A stretch of DNA of 64,000 nucleotides from Leptospiraceae bacterium (GCA_022402465.1 JAKRSH010000031.1:62001-126000), one strand, 5' to 3'. Shown: positions 53,251 to 62,492, numbered from the stretch's first letter. The notes: generated by a model from the sequence alone, not told the origin. Numbers and translations: made by a program.

Positions 53251-54645
53251 ATGATGAGGTCGCTTTATTCCGGTGTTTCCGGATTGAAAAACCACCAAGT
53301 AAGAATGGATGTTATTGGAAATAATATTTCGAATGTTAACACCCATGGTTTCAAAACGGAAAGAGTTACATTCCAAGATATGATCTCTCAAGAATTATCT
53401 GGTGCCTCTGAGCCTAAAGACAATATCGGTGGTATTAACCCTAAGCAAGTTGGACTTGGTTCTTTAATCGCTGCCATTGATAAGATCATGACTCAGGGCT
53501 CTCTTCAGACTACTGGGAAGAATACAGATGTTGCGATTTCTGGTGAAGGTTTCTTTATCGTAAAAAATGGAGATAAAGAATTCTATACAAGATCAGGAGC
53601 ATTCAACGTAGATAAGAACGGTTACTATGTAAATCCAGCAACCGGTGTAAAAGTCCAAGGTTGGAATGCGAGAAAAGATGAAGATGGAAATAGATTTATT
53701 AATTCAGCAGCCTCAGTAGAAGACATCGTTATCCCTCTCTATTCTAAAGAGCCAGCTAAGGCAACTAGCAATGTTGATTTTCAATCTAACTTAAATGCAG
53801 CCGCACTCGCAGTTCCACCTGATGCTACAGATGAAGAAATTAAGAAATACATCAATGATCCAGATCCAAATAAAAGACGAGGACACTTAACTTCTATTAA
53901 AGTTTATGATGACCAGGGGAATACTCGTCAATTGGAAGTAACTCTTTGGAAGGTTCGTGAAAATACTTGGAAGGCTAAATTCAATTTGGATGATGCTTCC
54001 CAAGTTAGTGTGGATGTGAAAGGAACAGGTGGTGAGAACACCCAACTACCAGGAAATGTAGAACTAGAACTAGGTTTTAGCCCTGATGGTAAAATCGTAT
54101 CGGTTTCTGATGGAGTTGATTCTCAGACAGCTGGTAAATTAAATGCACAGATTTCTTTTCGTACAGAAGGGAATCCAGCAGTTCAAAATTTTACTATGAA
54201 TTTTGGAGAGGCAAATTTAGTGAATGGAGTTACACAATTCTCTAGTGATTTCACAACTAAGGCAGTTAAGCAAGATGGATATCCTATGGGATATATGGAA
54301 GCATTTTCTATTGATGATACAGGAACTGTGACGGGAGTATTTTCCAATGGTGTAAGACAACCATTAGCCACAATAGCTATGGCAACTTTTACCAACCCTG
54401 CGGGTCTGAACAAGGCAGGAGACACTATGTTCTCTTACTCCTTAAATTCAGGAGAAGCAAATATTGGAGAGGCTGGAGTCCAAGGAAAGGGTAAAATCAA
54501 TGCTGGATTGCTAGAGATGTCGAACGTTGATCTTTCGGATCAGTTCACAGATATGATAGTAACTCAAAGAGGATTCCAAGCAAACTCAAGAACCATAGTT
54601 ACTTCGGATCAAATGATCCAAGAAGTTCTAGGTCTCAAACGATAA
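53251..54645 (+). CDS. flgE: Flagellar hook protein
   Basis: 464 residues. The N-terminal [31 protein letters not shown] and the C-terminal [25 protein letters not shown] are the axial-protein helices. The centre carries the D1/D2 domains ([13 protein letters not shown] and the [12 protein letters not shown] region). The protein contains no cysteine. K166 and S179 stand where Treponema denticola FlgE has the Lys165/Cys178 pair that forms the lysinoalanine crosslink. AGAGGG lies before ATG 53251. The next gene is not flbD or motA. Confidence 0.95.
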   Translation: MMRSLYSGVSGLKNHQVRMDVIGNNISNVNTHGFKTERVTFQDMISQELSGASEPKDNIGGINPKQVGLGSLIAAIDKIMTQGSLQTTGKNTDVAISGEGFFIVKNGDKEFYTRSGAFNVDKNGYYVNPATGVKVQGWNARKDEDGNRFINSAASVEDIVIPLYSKEPAKATSNVDFQSNLNAAALAVPPDATDEEIKKYINDPDPNKRRGHLTSIKVYDDQGNTRQLEVTLWKVRENTWKAKFNLDDASQVSVDVKGTGGENTQLPGNVELELGFSPDGKIVSVSDGVDSQTAGKLNAQISFRTEGNPAVQNFTMNFGEANLVNGVTQFSSDFTTKAVKQDGYPMGYMEAFSIDDTGTVTGVFSNGVRQPLATIAMATFTNPAGLNKAGDTMFSYSLNSGEANIGEAGVQGKGKINAGLLEMSNVDLSDQFTDMIVTQRGFQANSRTIVTSDQMIQEVLGLKR

Positions 54646-54671
54646 TTAGAATTCTCACTTGAAACTTAAAG

Positions 54672-54693
54672 CGCTTCCAGAAACCTGGAAGCG
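54672..54693 (+). other. Hairpin abutting the TTG start of the TPR-methyltransferase gene
   Basis: CGCTTCCAG (54672-54680) pairs perfectly with CTGGAAGCG (54685-54693) around AAAC. There is no T-run, so it is not a standard terminator. The right arm contains the only possible Shine-Dalgarno (GGAAG) for the TTG at 54694 and would hide it when folded. Confidence 0.6.
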
Positions 54694-57129
54694 TTGGAAG
54701 TAAATAAGAAAATATTTATCGGCTTCGTACTTGCATCAAGCATATACTTTGCGTTTAGGTCCTACTCCCAAGGATTTCCTTTCCAAACTTCCCAAGCACA
54801 TTCTCAAACAAGTCTAGCTACCTTAGAAACTCTCACAAGTACCTTAGCTCTAGCTCCCATACAAATCAGTGACTCTAGTCTAAAGTCAACCTCAATTGCT
54901 TATACAAATCAATGGAATCTTTGGTTGGAGCTAAATCCTTCCATCTACCATACTAAACTAAACAAACGTGATTACTCCTTGCAAGATAGAAGAACGATCT
55001 ACTTTCAAGAATGCAATCAATCTGGAATAGATTTTATTCTGTCAGGAACCTTGTCTATAGAAGATGGACAAAAGATTTTTACTCCGCAAATCTATAGTAG
55101 ACAAGATGACCAAATCTATACAGAAAAAGGAATTGTCATTCATGACATGACAATTGGTTCTGATCTTAGAACTTCCTTGGAATTTCTTCTAGGTATGGTT
55201 GAGAGGAATTCAGCTAACAACAATAAGCTCTTGCAAATAGAAAATCCTTCTCTTTTTCTAGAAAATTGGAATGTATCTCCAGATACTTGGGAAAGATACA
55301 TTGCTCTAATAGAAAAACAAGTTCAGAAAATTCCTATAGAACCGTCGGAGTGGGAAGAACTTGCCAAAAGAGAATCCAACTTCTGGTTGCCTTGGGAAGA
55401 ACTGATTCTTGCAAGGTATACTGATAAACCAGAATCTTTTGATTTAAGATATCTCTTAGAGACCTACCCAAGTAGATATTCAAAGCAATTCAATCCCATT
55501 CTTGCAAGACTTGCTCATACTTTTGCAGAAATTTGTTTAGCTAAGAATAACAAATACCAGGCAAGCAGTCTTATGGAAGTTGCCTCTACGTATTTCTTGC
55601 AATCCAATAAAACATATTCTATCCAATATGCGAACTTTCTGTCCACAGAAGCTAAGATATTAATCCTAGATAAGGATCTTAGATCAGCACAACTCAGCCT
55701 CTTGAATGCTCAGAAAATTTACCAAGAGCTAGGGCAGACTACAAATAGCAAATATATTGATAACCAAATTGAACTTTCCAAGATTTATTACCAATTTGGC
55801 TGGCTAGGTATGTCTTTTCTTGAAATGGAAAAGTCCTCCAAGGCTATACATAAAAAGTATCAATACAATGAATCCACTGAAACCTACAATTTAGCAAGAG
55901 CCTCTTTTAATCTGGGAACATTGAGCTTGATGATGGGTAAAAACAAAGAAGCTATGGAGTATCTAGAAAATACTATTGACCTTTTACAAAAACATAACTT
56001 AAATTCAACGGAATTAATGATATTTGCGAGAACTAATTTAAGTGCGTCTTATCTTGGACTTCAAAATTGGAATCTAGCAATTTTCAATAGCAGCCAATTG
56101 CTTAAGGATATAAGCATTTATGAATTGAATGGTTCTGAGGCAGAGTCTAAGAATCTTTATAATCTTGCTGTTGCTTATGTAAACAAAGGTGGACTTGAGA
56201 CTTCTAAACAATATCTAGACCGGTATAAAAGAATTACTGCATATTCAAAATTAGTTGAATTCTCTGAAAGTAAAAATGAATTTTTTCCAATTCTAACTGA
56301 ATCCTTAAAGCTGAAAGATTCCTTTATTTTGGATTGGGAAGATAAATTGATTCGTTCCTATACAGGAAAATACCGTATCGATGGTCAGACCCAAGAAATC
56401 AGATCTAGAACATATTTGGATAGGCTAGAGGATCATGATATTTTCATGAAGAATCTTTTAACTCAAGATGGATCAAACCAAGAAAATATGCATCAGTTAA
56501 AACAAATCTTGCATATTTCTAAAGATTATGCGAGTGGAAAGAATGCACTTTTTGTAGATATAGGTCCAGCTCTTGGAAATATTTCACAACCAGCTATCAC
56601 ATCTATGAGTATATTATCTAAATTTCCTGCGATGGAGATGGTTTTAATTGATTTACCTTCTGATGTTGATTTTTTTATGAACCAAACAGATGCTATAGCT
56701 CGTGCCAAATTAATAGAAAATCCAAATATCCACATCATACAAGGTGATGGAACGAACACTCTAAAATCTTGGTATTCAGAAAATTCCAAATCTTCCTGGG
56801 TATTAAAAGATAGAATACCACCATCAACAATAAATAAATTAATTATTCTACGCGCTGCGAATTCCATAGATATTTATGAGCCCTCATCTAAAGTCTTACC
56901 ATTTTTAGAGAGTTTATATTTAGATTATCACCAGAATGATGTAATAGTTTTATTTAATAAAAGTATTTTTGTAAAACCAAAGTCCTGGAACAAATTACAA
57001 CTATTTGGCTCCTTTGCTTCTAGGGCTTACTACCACAATAGCCAAAGTCTGGATCGCCAAGGGGAACCAGCCTACCAATTGAATTCATTGCCACTGAGAA
57101 GGAGATTTTCTATCTATGAATCCAATTGA
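54694..57129 (+). CDS. Exported TPR protein with C-terminal methyltransferase-like domain
   Basis: 811 residues. An N-terminal hydrophobic segment (~5-22) looks like a signal or anchor. A TPR-rich helical region covers ~270-540 (for example ASFNLGTLSLMMGKNKEAMEYLENTI). Residues ~615-770 look like a Rossmann methyltransferase: VDIGPALGNIS as a possible SAM loop, MVLIDLP as strand 2 acid, HIIQGDGTNTL as the following D-G motif, and INKLIILRAANSIDIY. The assignment is by eye. TTG is the only start available. The 3' end overlaps the next gene by 14 nt. Confidence 0.72.
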   Translation: MEVNKKIFIGFVLASSIYFAFRSYSQGFPFQTSQAHSQTSLATLETLTSTLALAPIQISDSSLKSTSIAYTNQWNLWLELNPSIYHTKLNKRDYSLQDRRTIYFQECNQSGIDFILSGTLSIEDGQKIFTPQIYSRQDDQIYTEKGIVIHDMTIGSDLRTSLEFLLGMVERNSANNNKLLQIENPSLFLENWNVSPDTWERYIALIEKQVQKIPIEPSEWEELAKRESNFWLPWEELILARYTDKPESFDLRYLLETYPSRYSKQFNPILARLAHTFAEICLAKNNKYQASSLMEVASTYFLQSNKTYSIQYANFLSTEAKILILDKDLRSAQLSLLNAQKIYQELGQTTNSKYIDNQIELSKIYYQFGWLGMSFLEMEKSSKAIHKKYQYNESTETYNLARASFNLGTLSLMMGKNKEAMEYLENTIDLLQKHNLNSTELMIFARTNLSASYLGLQNWNLAIFNSSQLLKDISIYELNGSEAESKNLYNLAVAYVNKGGLETSKQYLDRYKRITAYSKLVEFSESKNEFFPILTESLKLKDSFILDWEDKLIRSYTGKYRIDGQTQEIRSRTYLDRLEDHDIFMKNLLTQDGSNQENMHQLKQILHISKDYASGKNALFVDIGPALGNISQPAITSMSILSKFPAMEMVLIDLPSDVDFFMNQTDAIARAKLIENPNIHIIQGDGTNTLKSWYSENSKSSWVLKDRIPPSTINKLIILRAANSIDIYEPSSKVLPFLESLYLDYHQNDVIVLFNKSIFVKPKSWNKLQLFGSFASRAYYHNSQSLDRQGEPAYQLNSLPLRRRFSIYESN

Positions 57130-58222
57130 AAGTTTAATGGTGCTTATTGGACTTATCCTTGTTTGCCTCTTCATTCATTTTGTTATAAAAATCCAGGATT
57201 TAATTTCGTCTCTCGACGCTCCATCTACTAAAAATACGATTAGCGTTTCGAATCCTACTATTGAGCCATCTAAGAAATACAAAGAATTTGATTTAAATTT
57301 CCGATGGTATTTCTTGTTATTTTTAGCAATCTTCATTGAAACTTGTTTGAGTGGAATGAATTCTTCAACTAAATTCGCTGAGATAGTTTTACACAGTTTA
57401 CGGATTGCGGGATTGAATTTTATTTTATTTTTTCTTTTCGCCATATTTTTTCTTTCTGAACGAAATCTTTGGTTTCTTAGCTTTGTTTATTGTTTATTTT
57501 ATTCTTTATCAGAGCTCTTTATTCCTTGGGTATTAGCCTTTTATGAGGTTTTACCATCTTCAACTCTTTCGATCTGTAAATTTCACATTGGCATATTTGT
57601 AATCTTGTTAGGTGGAAATATTTTTTATCCAAATTTTATCCGATTAAAAAATATAATAGATGAACATCTTATCAGTGTAGGCAATACATTTCTTTTTATT
57701 TTAGGTTTTGTGGGTATTGCACTTTTATCCTACTCCTTCCTAATCCAATCCAATACTGATATCTTCGAATTGTTTTCCCTTGGAATTTGGTCTGGAATTT
57801 TCAGTAGTATTGTTTTTATCTCTGTATATTACTTTTGGGGCAAGTTGATACCAAGAGATATAGGAATTTTAACATCCTTTGTTTCAGGATTTACAGCAGC
57901 TCAATTCCAATCTCTTTCAGTAACATTTGCTGCCATGCTCTTATTCATATTTGCTCTTGCTCTGATTATAAGTTTTACTTTTTATTTTCTGGTTCATAAA
58001 AGATTCAGCCCACTTTGGGTGAATCTACTCTTATTCGCTGGCCTTGGTATTTTTTCTTACTTAGTTCAACCTTGGATGGAACTTGGAAGCTTAACAAATT
58101 TTGATGGAGTGGAACCATTTACTAAGCGCTTGAATGAAGTCTTTTTTATAGGGACTATTTATGCAATATGTCTTTGGTCTATCGTTGGTTTAGGAATTCT
58201 AATAGACAAAATCAGAAGATAA
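57116..58222 (+). CDS. Polytopic integral membrane protein
   Basis: Not recognised. 368 residues with about nine or ten transmembrane helices and a short cytosolic or periplasmic loop near residues 33-60. No transporter or enzyme motif is evident. ATG 57116 has AAGGAG upstream inside the previous gene and overlaps it by 14 nt, so it is coupled to the TPR-methyltransferase protein and may form its membrane partner. Confidence 0.75.
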   Translation: MNPIESLMVLIGLILVCLFIHFVIKIQDLISSLDAPSTKNTISVSNPTIEPSKKYKEFDLNFRWYFLLFLAIFIETCLSGMNSSTKFAEIVLHSLRIAGLNFILFFLFAIFFLSERNLWFLSFVYCLFYSLSELFIPWVLAFYEVLPSSTLSICKFHIGIFVILLGGNIFYPNFIRLKNIIDEHLISVGNTFLFILGFVGIALLSYSFLIQSNTDIFELFSLGIWSGIFSSIVFISVYYFWGKLIPRDIGILTSFVSGFTAAQFQSLSVTFAAMLLFIFALALIISFTFYFLVHKRFSPLWVNLLLFAGLGIFSYLVQPWMELGSLTNFDGVEPFTKRLNEVFFIGTIYAICLWSIVGLGILIDKIRR

Positions 58223-58265
58223 AAAGAACTAATATAACAAGAAACATTTTAGAAAAAAGGTATTT

Positions 58266-59102
58266 ATGGATTATAATTTAAATGGAAAAACATTTCTCAT
58301 TACTGGAATTACGGACAAGGCATCTTTAGCTCTTCCTGTTGCAAAACACATTCTTTCCCTCGGTGGTAGATTGGTATGCACTGCACTCGGACTTACGGAT
58401 CACCATGATAATCTTTCTGATAAGGCCAAAGAATATTTAACCAAAACATATAACGATTTCAAAGTCGCAGTAAATGAAGAACTTGGATCTTCCGTTATTA
58501 CCTACCCATTGGATGTAACCTTAGATGGAAGTATAACAGATTTCGGAAAGGCCCTGCATAAAGACGGAATCCAATTGGATGGATATTTGCATTCTATAGC
58601 TATGGATAAGACTATCCGCGCAGGGGTTGTTAAGCCATTGATTGAAGTGACTCGTGAAGAGTTTATGGGAGCTATGGATGTTTCGGCTTATTCCTTGATT
58701 TCTTTATCTCGTGCCTTACTCGAGAGTTCTGTATTGAAGAAGGGCTCCTCTATTGCAGCATTTAGCTATTTAGGTGCAGAGAAAATTGTGGTACATCCTT
58801 ATAAGAATATCGGTGTAGCTAAGGCAGCTTTGGAAAGGATCGTTTTTGAACTTGCCTTTGAACTTGGTAAGTCTCACCAGATTCGAGTCAATGCGATTCG
58901 CTTTTCACCATATACAGCGAGTAAGGCGGGGGGAGCCATCCAAGGTTTGGGTGAGGCAGTTGCTTATTGCAATGAAGCAAGTCCCCTTGGAAATGCTCTT
59001 CCAAATGACTTAGCACTTGAGGCTGTTTACCTTCTTTGCCATGCTGGAAGAATTACAGGCGAGATAAGACATGTGGATGGTGGCTACCATATACGCGGAT
59101 AG
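58266..59102 (+). CDS. fabI: Enoyl-[acyl-carrier-protein] reductase [NADH]
   Basis: Last reduction of each fatty acid elongation cycle. 278 residues, SDR fold. GITDKASLALPVAKHI is the FabI-type nucleotide loop, LHSIAMDK is the SIA strand, and the catalytic set is Y168/Y179/K186 (SYLGAEK...PYKNIGVAKAALE), with Tyr and Lys seven apart as in FabI. NAIRFSPYTASKAGGAI follows. FabI is the target of triclosan-type inhibitors. AAAAAAGG lies before ATG 58266. Confidence 0.93.
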   Translation: MDYNLNGKTFLITGITDKASLALPVAKHILSLGGRLVCTALGLTDHHDNLSDKAKEYLTKTYNDFKVAVNEELGSSVITYPLDVTLDGSITDFGKALHKDGIQLDGYLHSIAMDKTIRAGVVKPLIEVTREEFMGAMDVSAYSLISLSRALLESSVLKKGSSIAAFSYLGAEKIVVHPYKNIGVAKAALERIVFELAFELGKSHQIRVNAIRFSPYTASKAGGAIQGLGEAVAYCNEASPLGNALPNDLALEAVYLLCHAGRITGEIRHVDGGYHIRG

Positions 59103-59152
59103 GATGTTCTGATATTAGAAATTATTTATATTAGAATATTTATATTTACTTT

Positions 59153-59188
59153 AATATCCCTGAAGTGCATCATCTTTCAGGGATTTAT
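59153..59188. terminator. Hairpin between fabI and murD
   Basis: TCCCTGAA (59157-59164) pairs with TTCAGGGA (59176-59183) around an 11-nt loop; flanks are A+T-rich but the T-runs are short. It overlaps the region just after the murD stop and could serve both genes. Confidence 0.6.
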
Positions 59189-60558
59189 TCTACCGCACTG
59201 AATAGGATTTGGCTTAGTTCTTTAAAATGCAAGCCTCGTTCTTCAAAGTTTTTAAATTGATCAAAGCTTGCACAAGCAGGACTCAATACAACCCAAGTAT
59301 TTTCTTGTTTCGTCTTAGACCAGATACTTTTTATGGATACCAAAGCTTCCTCCATGCTTTCAACAAAGCTGACCTTTTCTCGAATTAAATTAAAATCCTT
59401 ACGCCAATGTGTTCTTGCCTCTCCGTATACATAAACCTGGCAAGGTAGATTCTTAAGACATGCAATCACAGGCGTCATATCTTCGGATTTTGTTCTTCCT
59501 CCCATGAGTAAGATAAGGTTTGTTGTTTGTGATTCAAAATTTTGCAACCAAGCCATGAGACTGTGAACATTAGTTGATTTTGAGTCATTCACAAAAGTCC
59601 ATCCAAAAGACCGCATAAACTTCTCGAAGCGATGAGCTAATCCTTGGAAGGTCTCAATTTGAGTTTGTATGTGAGTGGATGGAATTTCCAGGGACTCAGC
59701 TAGAAGAATACTTGCTGCAAGATTTTCCAAGTTGTGGTAGCCTTCCAAAGAAAACTTTTGAATGCTATAGCTTGCCTGCTTTGTTTGTATCAAAAGATTT
59801 TCTATATCGATATATGCATCAAGTTTGGGATTTGTTCCAAATAGCTTCACATTGCACTTAAGTTCGTCCAGTTTCAAATTAAGTTTTTGGATGGTTTCTA
59901 ATTTACTAACAAAGATGTGTTGGGGATCATTTTCATTAATGATTCTTCTTTTTGCAATTGCATAGTTTTCCATAGAACCATGTCTCTCTAAATGGTCAGG
60001 GGCAAGGTTCAGTATTGCAGATGAATCTAAATCCAAGGGCAGGGAATCTTCTAATTGGTAGCTGGACAATTCTACCACAGCGAGATTATATTCTTTATCA
60101 GCAAACTCGCTAAAGGCTCGACCTATATTTCCACCGAGTTGGGCTTGGGGATAATCAATCAGAGTTAAATGGTGGGTAAGTGCCGTGGTAGTAGATTTTC
60201 CGTCAGTACCAGTGATGCCAATTATTTTGCCAGAGAAACAAGAACGTGCAAGATCAATCTCCGATTGGATGAGAATCCCTCTTTCTCTAGCAAGGACCAA
60301 CCAAGGATGCTTAGGAGATATTCCTGGACTTTTGGTAATGGATTTGGTTGCATCAGGGATTAGGAGTTCTCTTGCATTTTCCTCGGTATCTGCTACACCT
60401 TGGGGGTCTTTGGCATCTACTAAAATAGGAGTTTCTCCTAATCGAATCAGCAAGTCGAAGGCGGCTTTGCCAGAAATTCCACCTCCGAGGACTATTGATT
60501 TCAGATTTGTCTTTTCCATGGAATTTTCATTAAACTCTGGTTGACTTACTTCTTCCAT
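59185..60558 (-). CDS. murD: UDP-N-acetylmuramoylalanine--D-glutamate ligase
   Basis: Adds D-Glu to UDP-MurNAc-Ala in peptidoglycan synthesis. About 457 residues. The N-terminal UDP-binding domain has VLGGGISGKAA; the ATP loop is GITGTDGKSTTTALTHH; ELSSYQLE, NLAPDHLERHGSMENY and NDSKSTN are standard. I start at ATG 60558. The frame is open to 60621 but would overlap the divergent STAS gene, and an internal ATG near 60519 is also possible. Probably transcribed alone. Confidence 0.95.
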   Translation of the reverse strand: MEEVSQPEFNENSMEKTNLKSIVLGGGISGKAAFDLLIRLGETPILVDAKDPQGVADTEENARELLIPDATKSITKSPGISPKHPWLVLARERGILIQSEIDLARSCFSGKIIGITGTDGKSTTTALTHHLTLIDYPQAQLGGNIGRAFSEFADKEYNLAVVELSSYQLEDSLPLDLDSSAILNLAPDHLERHGSMENYAIAKRRIINENDPQHIFVSKLETIQKLNLKLDELKCNVKLFGTNPKLDAYIDIENLLIQTKQASYSIQKFSLEGYHNLENLAASILLAESLEIPSTHIQTQIETFQGLAHRFEKFMRSFGWTFVNDSKSTNVHSLMAWLQNFESQTTNLILLMGGRTKSEDMTPVIACLKNLPCQVYVYGEARTHWRKDFNLIREKVSFVESMEEALVSIKSIWSKTKQENTWVVLSPACASFDQFKNFEERGLHFKELSQILFSAVE

Positions 60559-60598
60559 CTTTTTATATTGAAAGTATACTATTCTAAGGGCTTTAAAA

Positions 60599-60931
60599 TT
60601 GCTAAAACACAACGTCACCAATGGAATACTAGTAGTTTATCTGGAAGGCAGATTGGATGTATCTGTAGCCAACGAGGTTGAAGAAAATCTCGCAGACCTC
60701 ATTGATAACGGTGGACATACTAAAGTATTACTCAATATGAAAGATGTAGACTATATGTCTTCTTCTGGCTTTCGCGCATGTATTTCAACTCTACGAAAGC
60801 TGAATGCCAAAGATGGACTTCTTAAAATCTGCAATATCAAACCTGCTGTGAAGAGAATCTTTGATGTAATCGAACTAACTTCGCTTTTTGATATATCCGA
60901 AACAGAGGAAGAGGCACTTTCTTCATTCTAA
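60599..60931 (+). CDS. Anti-sigma factor antagonist (STAS domain)
   Basis: 110 residues, the SpoIIAA fold. VVYLEGRLDVSVANEVEENL is the first half, and the phosphorylation site is S55 in VDYMSSSGFRACIS, standing where SpoIIAA-type proteins have D-S-S-G. It is switched off by serine phosphorylation by an HPK/RsbW-type kinase, which is not in this window. Start is TTG 60599 with AAGGGC about 10 nt upstream; no ATG is available. Upstream of trpC with 49 nt between. Confidence 0.9.
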   Translation: MLKHNVTNGILVVYLEGRLDVSVANEVEENLADLIDNGGHTKVLLNMKDVDYMSSSGFRACISTLRKLNAKDGLLKICNIKPAVKRIFDVIELTSLFDISETEEEALSSF

Positions 60932-60946
60932 GCTTTGCTTAGTATC

Positions 60947-60974
60947 TAGAAATCCTTTTCCGAACACTTAGTAT
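60947..60974 (+). promoter_or_regulatory. Putative promoter before trpC
   Basis: TAGAAA (60947-60952), a 16-nt spacer and TAGTAT (60969-60974) end 6 nt before ACG 60981. This is the same geometry as the other leaderless starts in the window, and each box matches 4 of 6 consensus bases. Confidence 0.4.
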
Positions 60975-60980
60975 TCAGCT

Positions 60981-61742
60981 ACGAACCCTGTTCTTTACAA
61001 AATTCTCGCAACAAAAAAAGAAGAAATCGATATTGCTAAATCCTTAGCAGTATCGAAGCAAGCTCTTCCAAGCCTTCCCATTTATGATTTTTATTCCGCA
61101 TTAAGAGAAAAATTCCCAGCAGTGATTGCTGAATGTAAAAAAGGAAGCCCTTCGGCTGGAATTATTCGTTCAAATTATAATCCTGTTGAAATCGCCAAAA
61201 TTTATGAAGGCTCAGGAGCGAGTGCTATTTCTGTTCTTACTGATTCTCGGTATTTTCATGGATCATTGAATGATCTAGCAAAAGTTTCGGAAGCTGTCCA
61301 AATTCCCGTTATACGAAAAGATTTTATCATAGATCCAATTCAAATTGATGAAGCCCGCAGGTATGGTGCTTCCGCAATCTTATTGATTGTTCGTATTTTA
61401 GAACCAGATCAACTTAAAAATCTTCTGGACTATGCTCATTCTTTAGGTTTAGGAGTTTTAGTTGAGACCCATAACAAGCAAGAGGTAGAACTCGCTGTTT
61501 CCCTAGGAGCCCAAGCAATAGGCATAAATACAAGAGATTTGGATACTTTTGAAATCTATCCAAAGCTTATCCAAGAACTTGCATCCCTCATCCCCCAAGA
61601 TAGAATTATCATTGGGGAATCAGGAATTCATTCCAAATCAGATTGGCAGGATTTGGAAGGAGTCGTTCAGGGTTTGTTAGTTGGTACTTATTTTATGAAT
61701 GCTGAAGATATTAGTCTTGCCTATAAGAATTTATTTTCTTAA
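60981..61742 (+). CDS. trpC: Indole-3-glycerol phosphate synthase with non-standard start codon
   Basis: Tryptophan synthesis, (beta/alpha)8 barrel. Numbered from ACG 60981, all active-site residues are present: E51 and K53 (AECKKGSPSAG), K113 (IRKDFIID), E162 (VETHN), N183 (GINTRDLDTF) and E213-S214 (GESGIHS). The reading frame from 60981 gives 253 residues, the normal length, with the N-terminal LYKILATKKEEI helix. There is no ATG, GTG or TTG in the frame between the stop at 60969-60971 and GTG 61122; that GTG would delete the N-terminal helix. ACG in a leaderless mRNA, or a mutated ATG, is the best explanation. Confidence 0.82.
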   Translation, partial: TNPVLYKILATKKEEIDIAKSLAVSKQALPSLPIYDFYSALREKFPAVIAECKKGSPSAGIIRSNYNPVEIAKIYEGSGASAISVLTDSRYFHGSLNDLAKVSEAVQIPVIRKDFIIDPIQIDEARRYGASAILLIVRILEPDQLKNLLDYAHSLGLGVLVETHNKQEVELAVSLGAQAIGINTRDLDTFEIYPKLIQELASLIPQDRIIIGESGIHSKSDWQDLEGVVQGLLVGTYFMNAEDISLAYKNLFS

Positions 61743-61839
61743 TGATACTAATTATCTAAATAATTTAAGTCTCTTTTTTTCTATATCTCTTTTTAAATTG
61801 TCTTCGCTCACTACAATAATATTTTAAAGTTAGTTGATT

Positions 61840-62457
61840 CTATTCTTTGAACTTTAAGCGAAAAAAGATAATTAATAATATAAGAATTAGACAAGCAATA
61901 CTTACAACCACAGGAAAAAGTAAAGTTGTCCAATTGAAGCTATCTAAAGAAGCTATAACTACAAGGTTGCGAGTAACAAATACGAAATAGAAAAATATAT
62001 CTTCTTCAAAGGGCTTAAGTATAGCTTTTTGTATAGTAGGAAGAAATCCTATGATATCTATGGATGTTAAGATAGCAGTTGCCCAGAATGGATCATTACT
62101 TACATACCATGCCGGAATGGATGCTAATGCGATTAATAGGAAAACCCAATCTGATCTAAGGATTGTTAAATCTGATCTATGACGAAATGCAAGAAAGGCA
62201 ACATAAAAAGTAATAAGGCCTGAGATTCCTATAGATATAGATCCATATCCTCCACCACCAGCTAAAGTTGCAAGAAATACTATAAAAGTTGTTAATCCCC
62301 AAATGATCCAAGAGAAATAGTGTGGTTTTACATTATTAGATTTTATTCCAATAATATAAGGTATATAATTGAAAATAGTTATGAAAACCGCGAATCCTGA
62401 TAGAATGGGAAGTAAGGGAACTGCGAATATATAAATATTTGAAAATGGATTCAGCAA
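61840..62457 (-). CDS. PQ-loop-like small membrane protein
   Basis: 205 residues with about seven transmembrane helices. Two similar segments, YIPYIIGIKSNNVKPHYFSW (~31-50) and GFLPTIQKAILKPFEED (~135-151), look like PQ-loop / semi-SWEET repeats, which carry sugars or amino acids in related families. No substrate can be named. TTG start at 62457, no Shine-Dalgarno. It is flanked by convergent trpC and by a lipoprotein gene on the same strand. Confidence 0.7.
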   Translation of the reverse strand: MLNPFSNIYIFAVPLLPILSGFAVFITIFNYIPYIIGIKSNNVKPHYFSWIIWGLTTFIVFLATLAGGGGYGSISIGISGLITFYVAFLAFRHRSDLTILRSDWVFLLIALASIPAWYVSNDPFWATAILTSIDIIGFLPTIQKAILKPFEEDIFFYFVFVTRNLVVIASLDSFNWTTLLFPVVVSIACLILILLIIFFRLKFKE

Positions 62458-62492
62458 GAAGATGTATAATTAGTATTCATGCGATTATTGAA

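Noticed and set aside
61122-61742. trpC beginning at GTG 61122
   Set aside because: It would remove about 47 residues that encode a typical IGPS N-terminal helix in the same frame. Those codons read well, so the gene is longer and the start is non-standard.
61743-61839. AATTAT...ATAATT stem and T-rich stretch after trpC as a terminator
   Set aside because: The stem is only A-T pairs and the T-run is displaced from it by several bases, so support is too weak.
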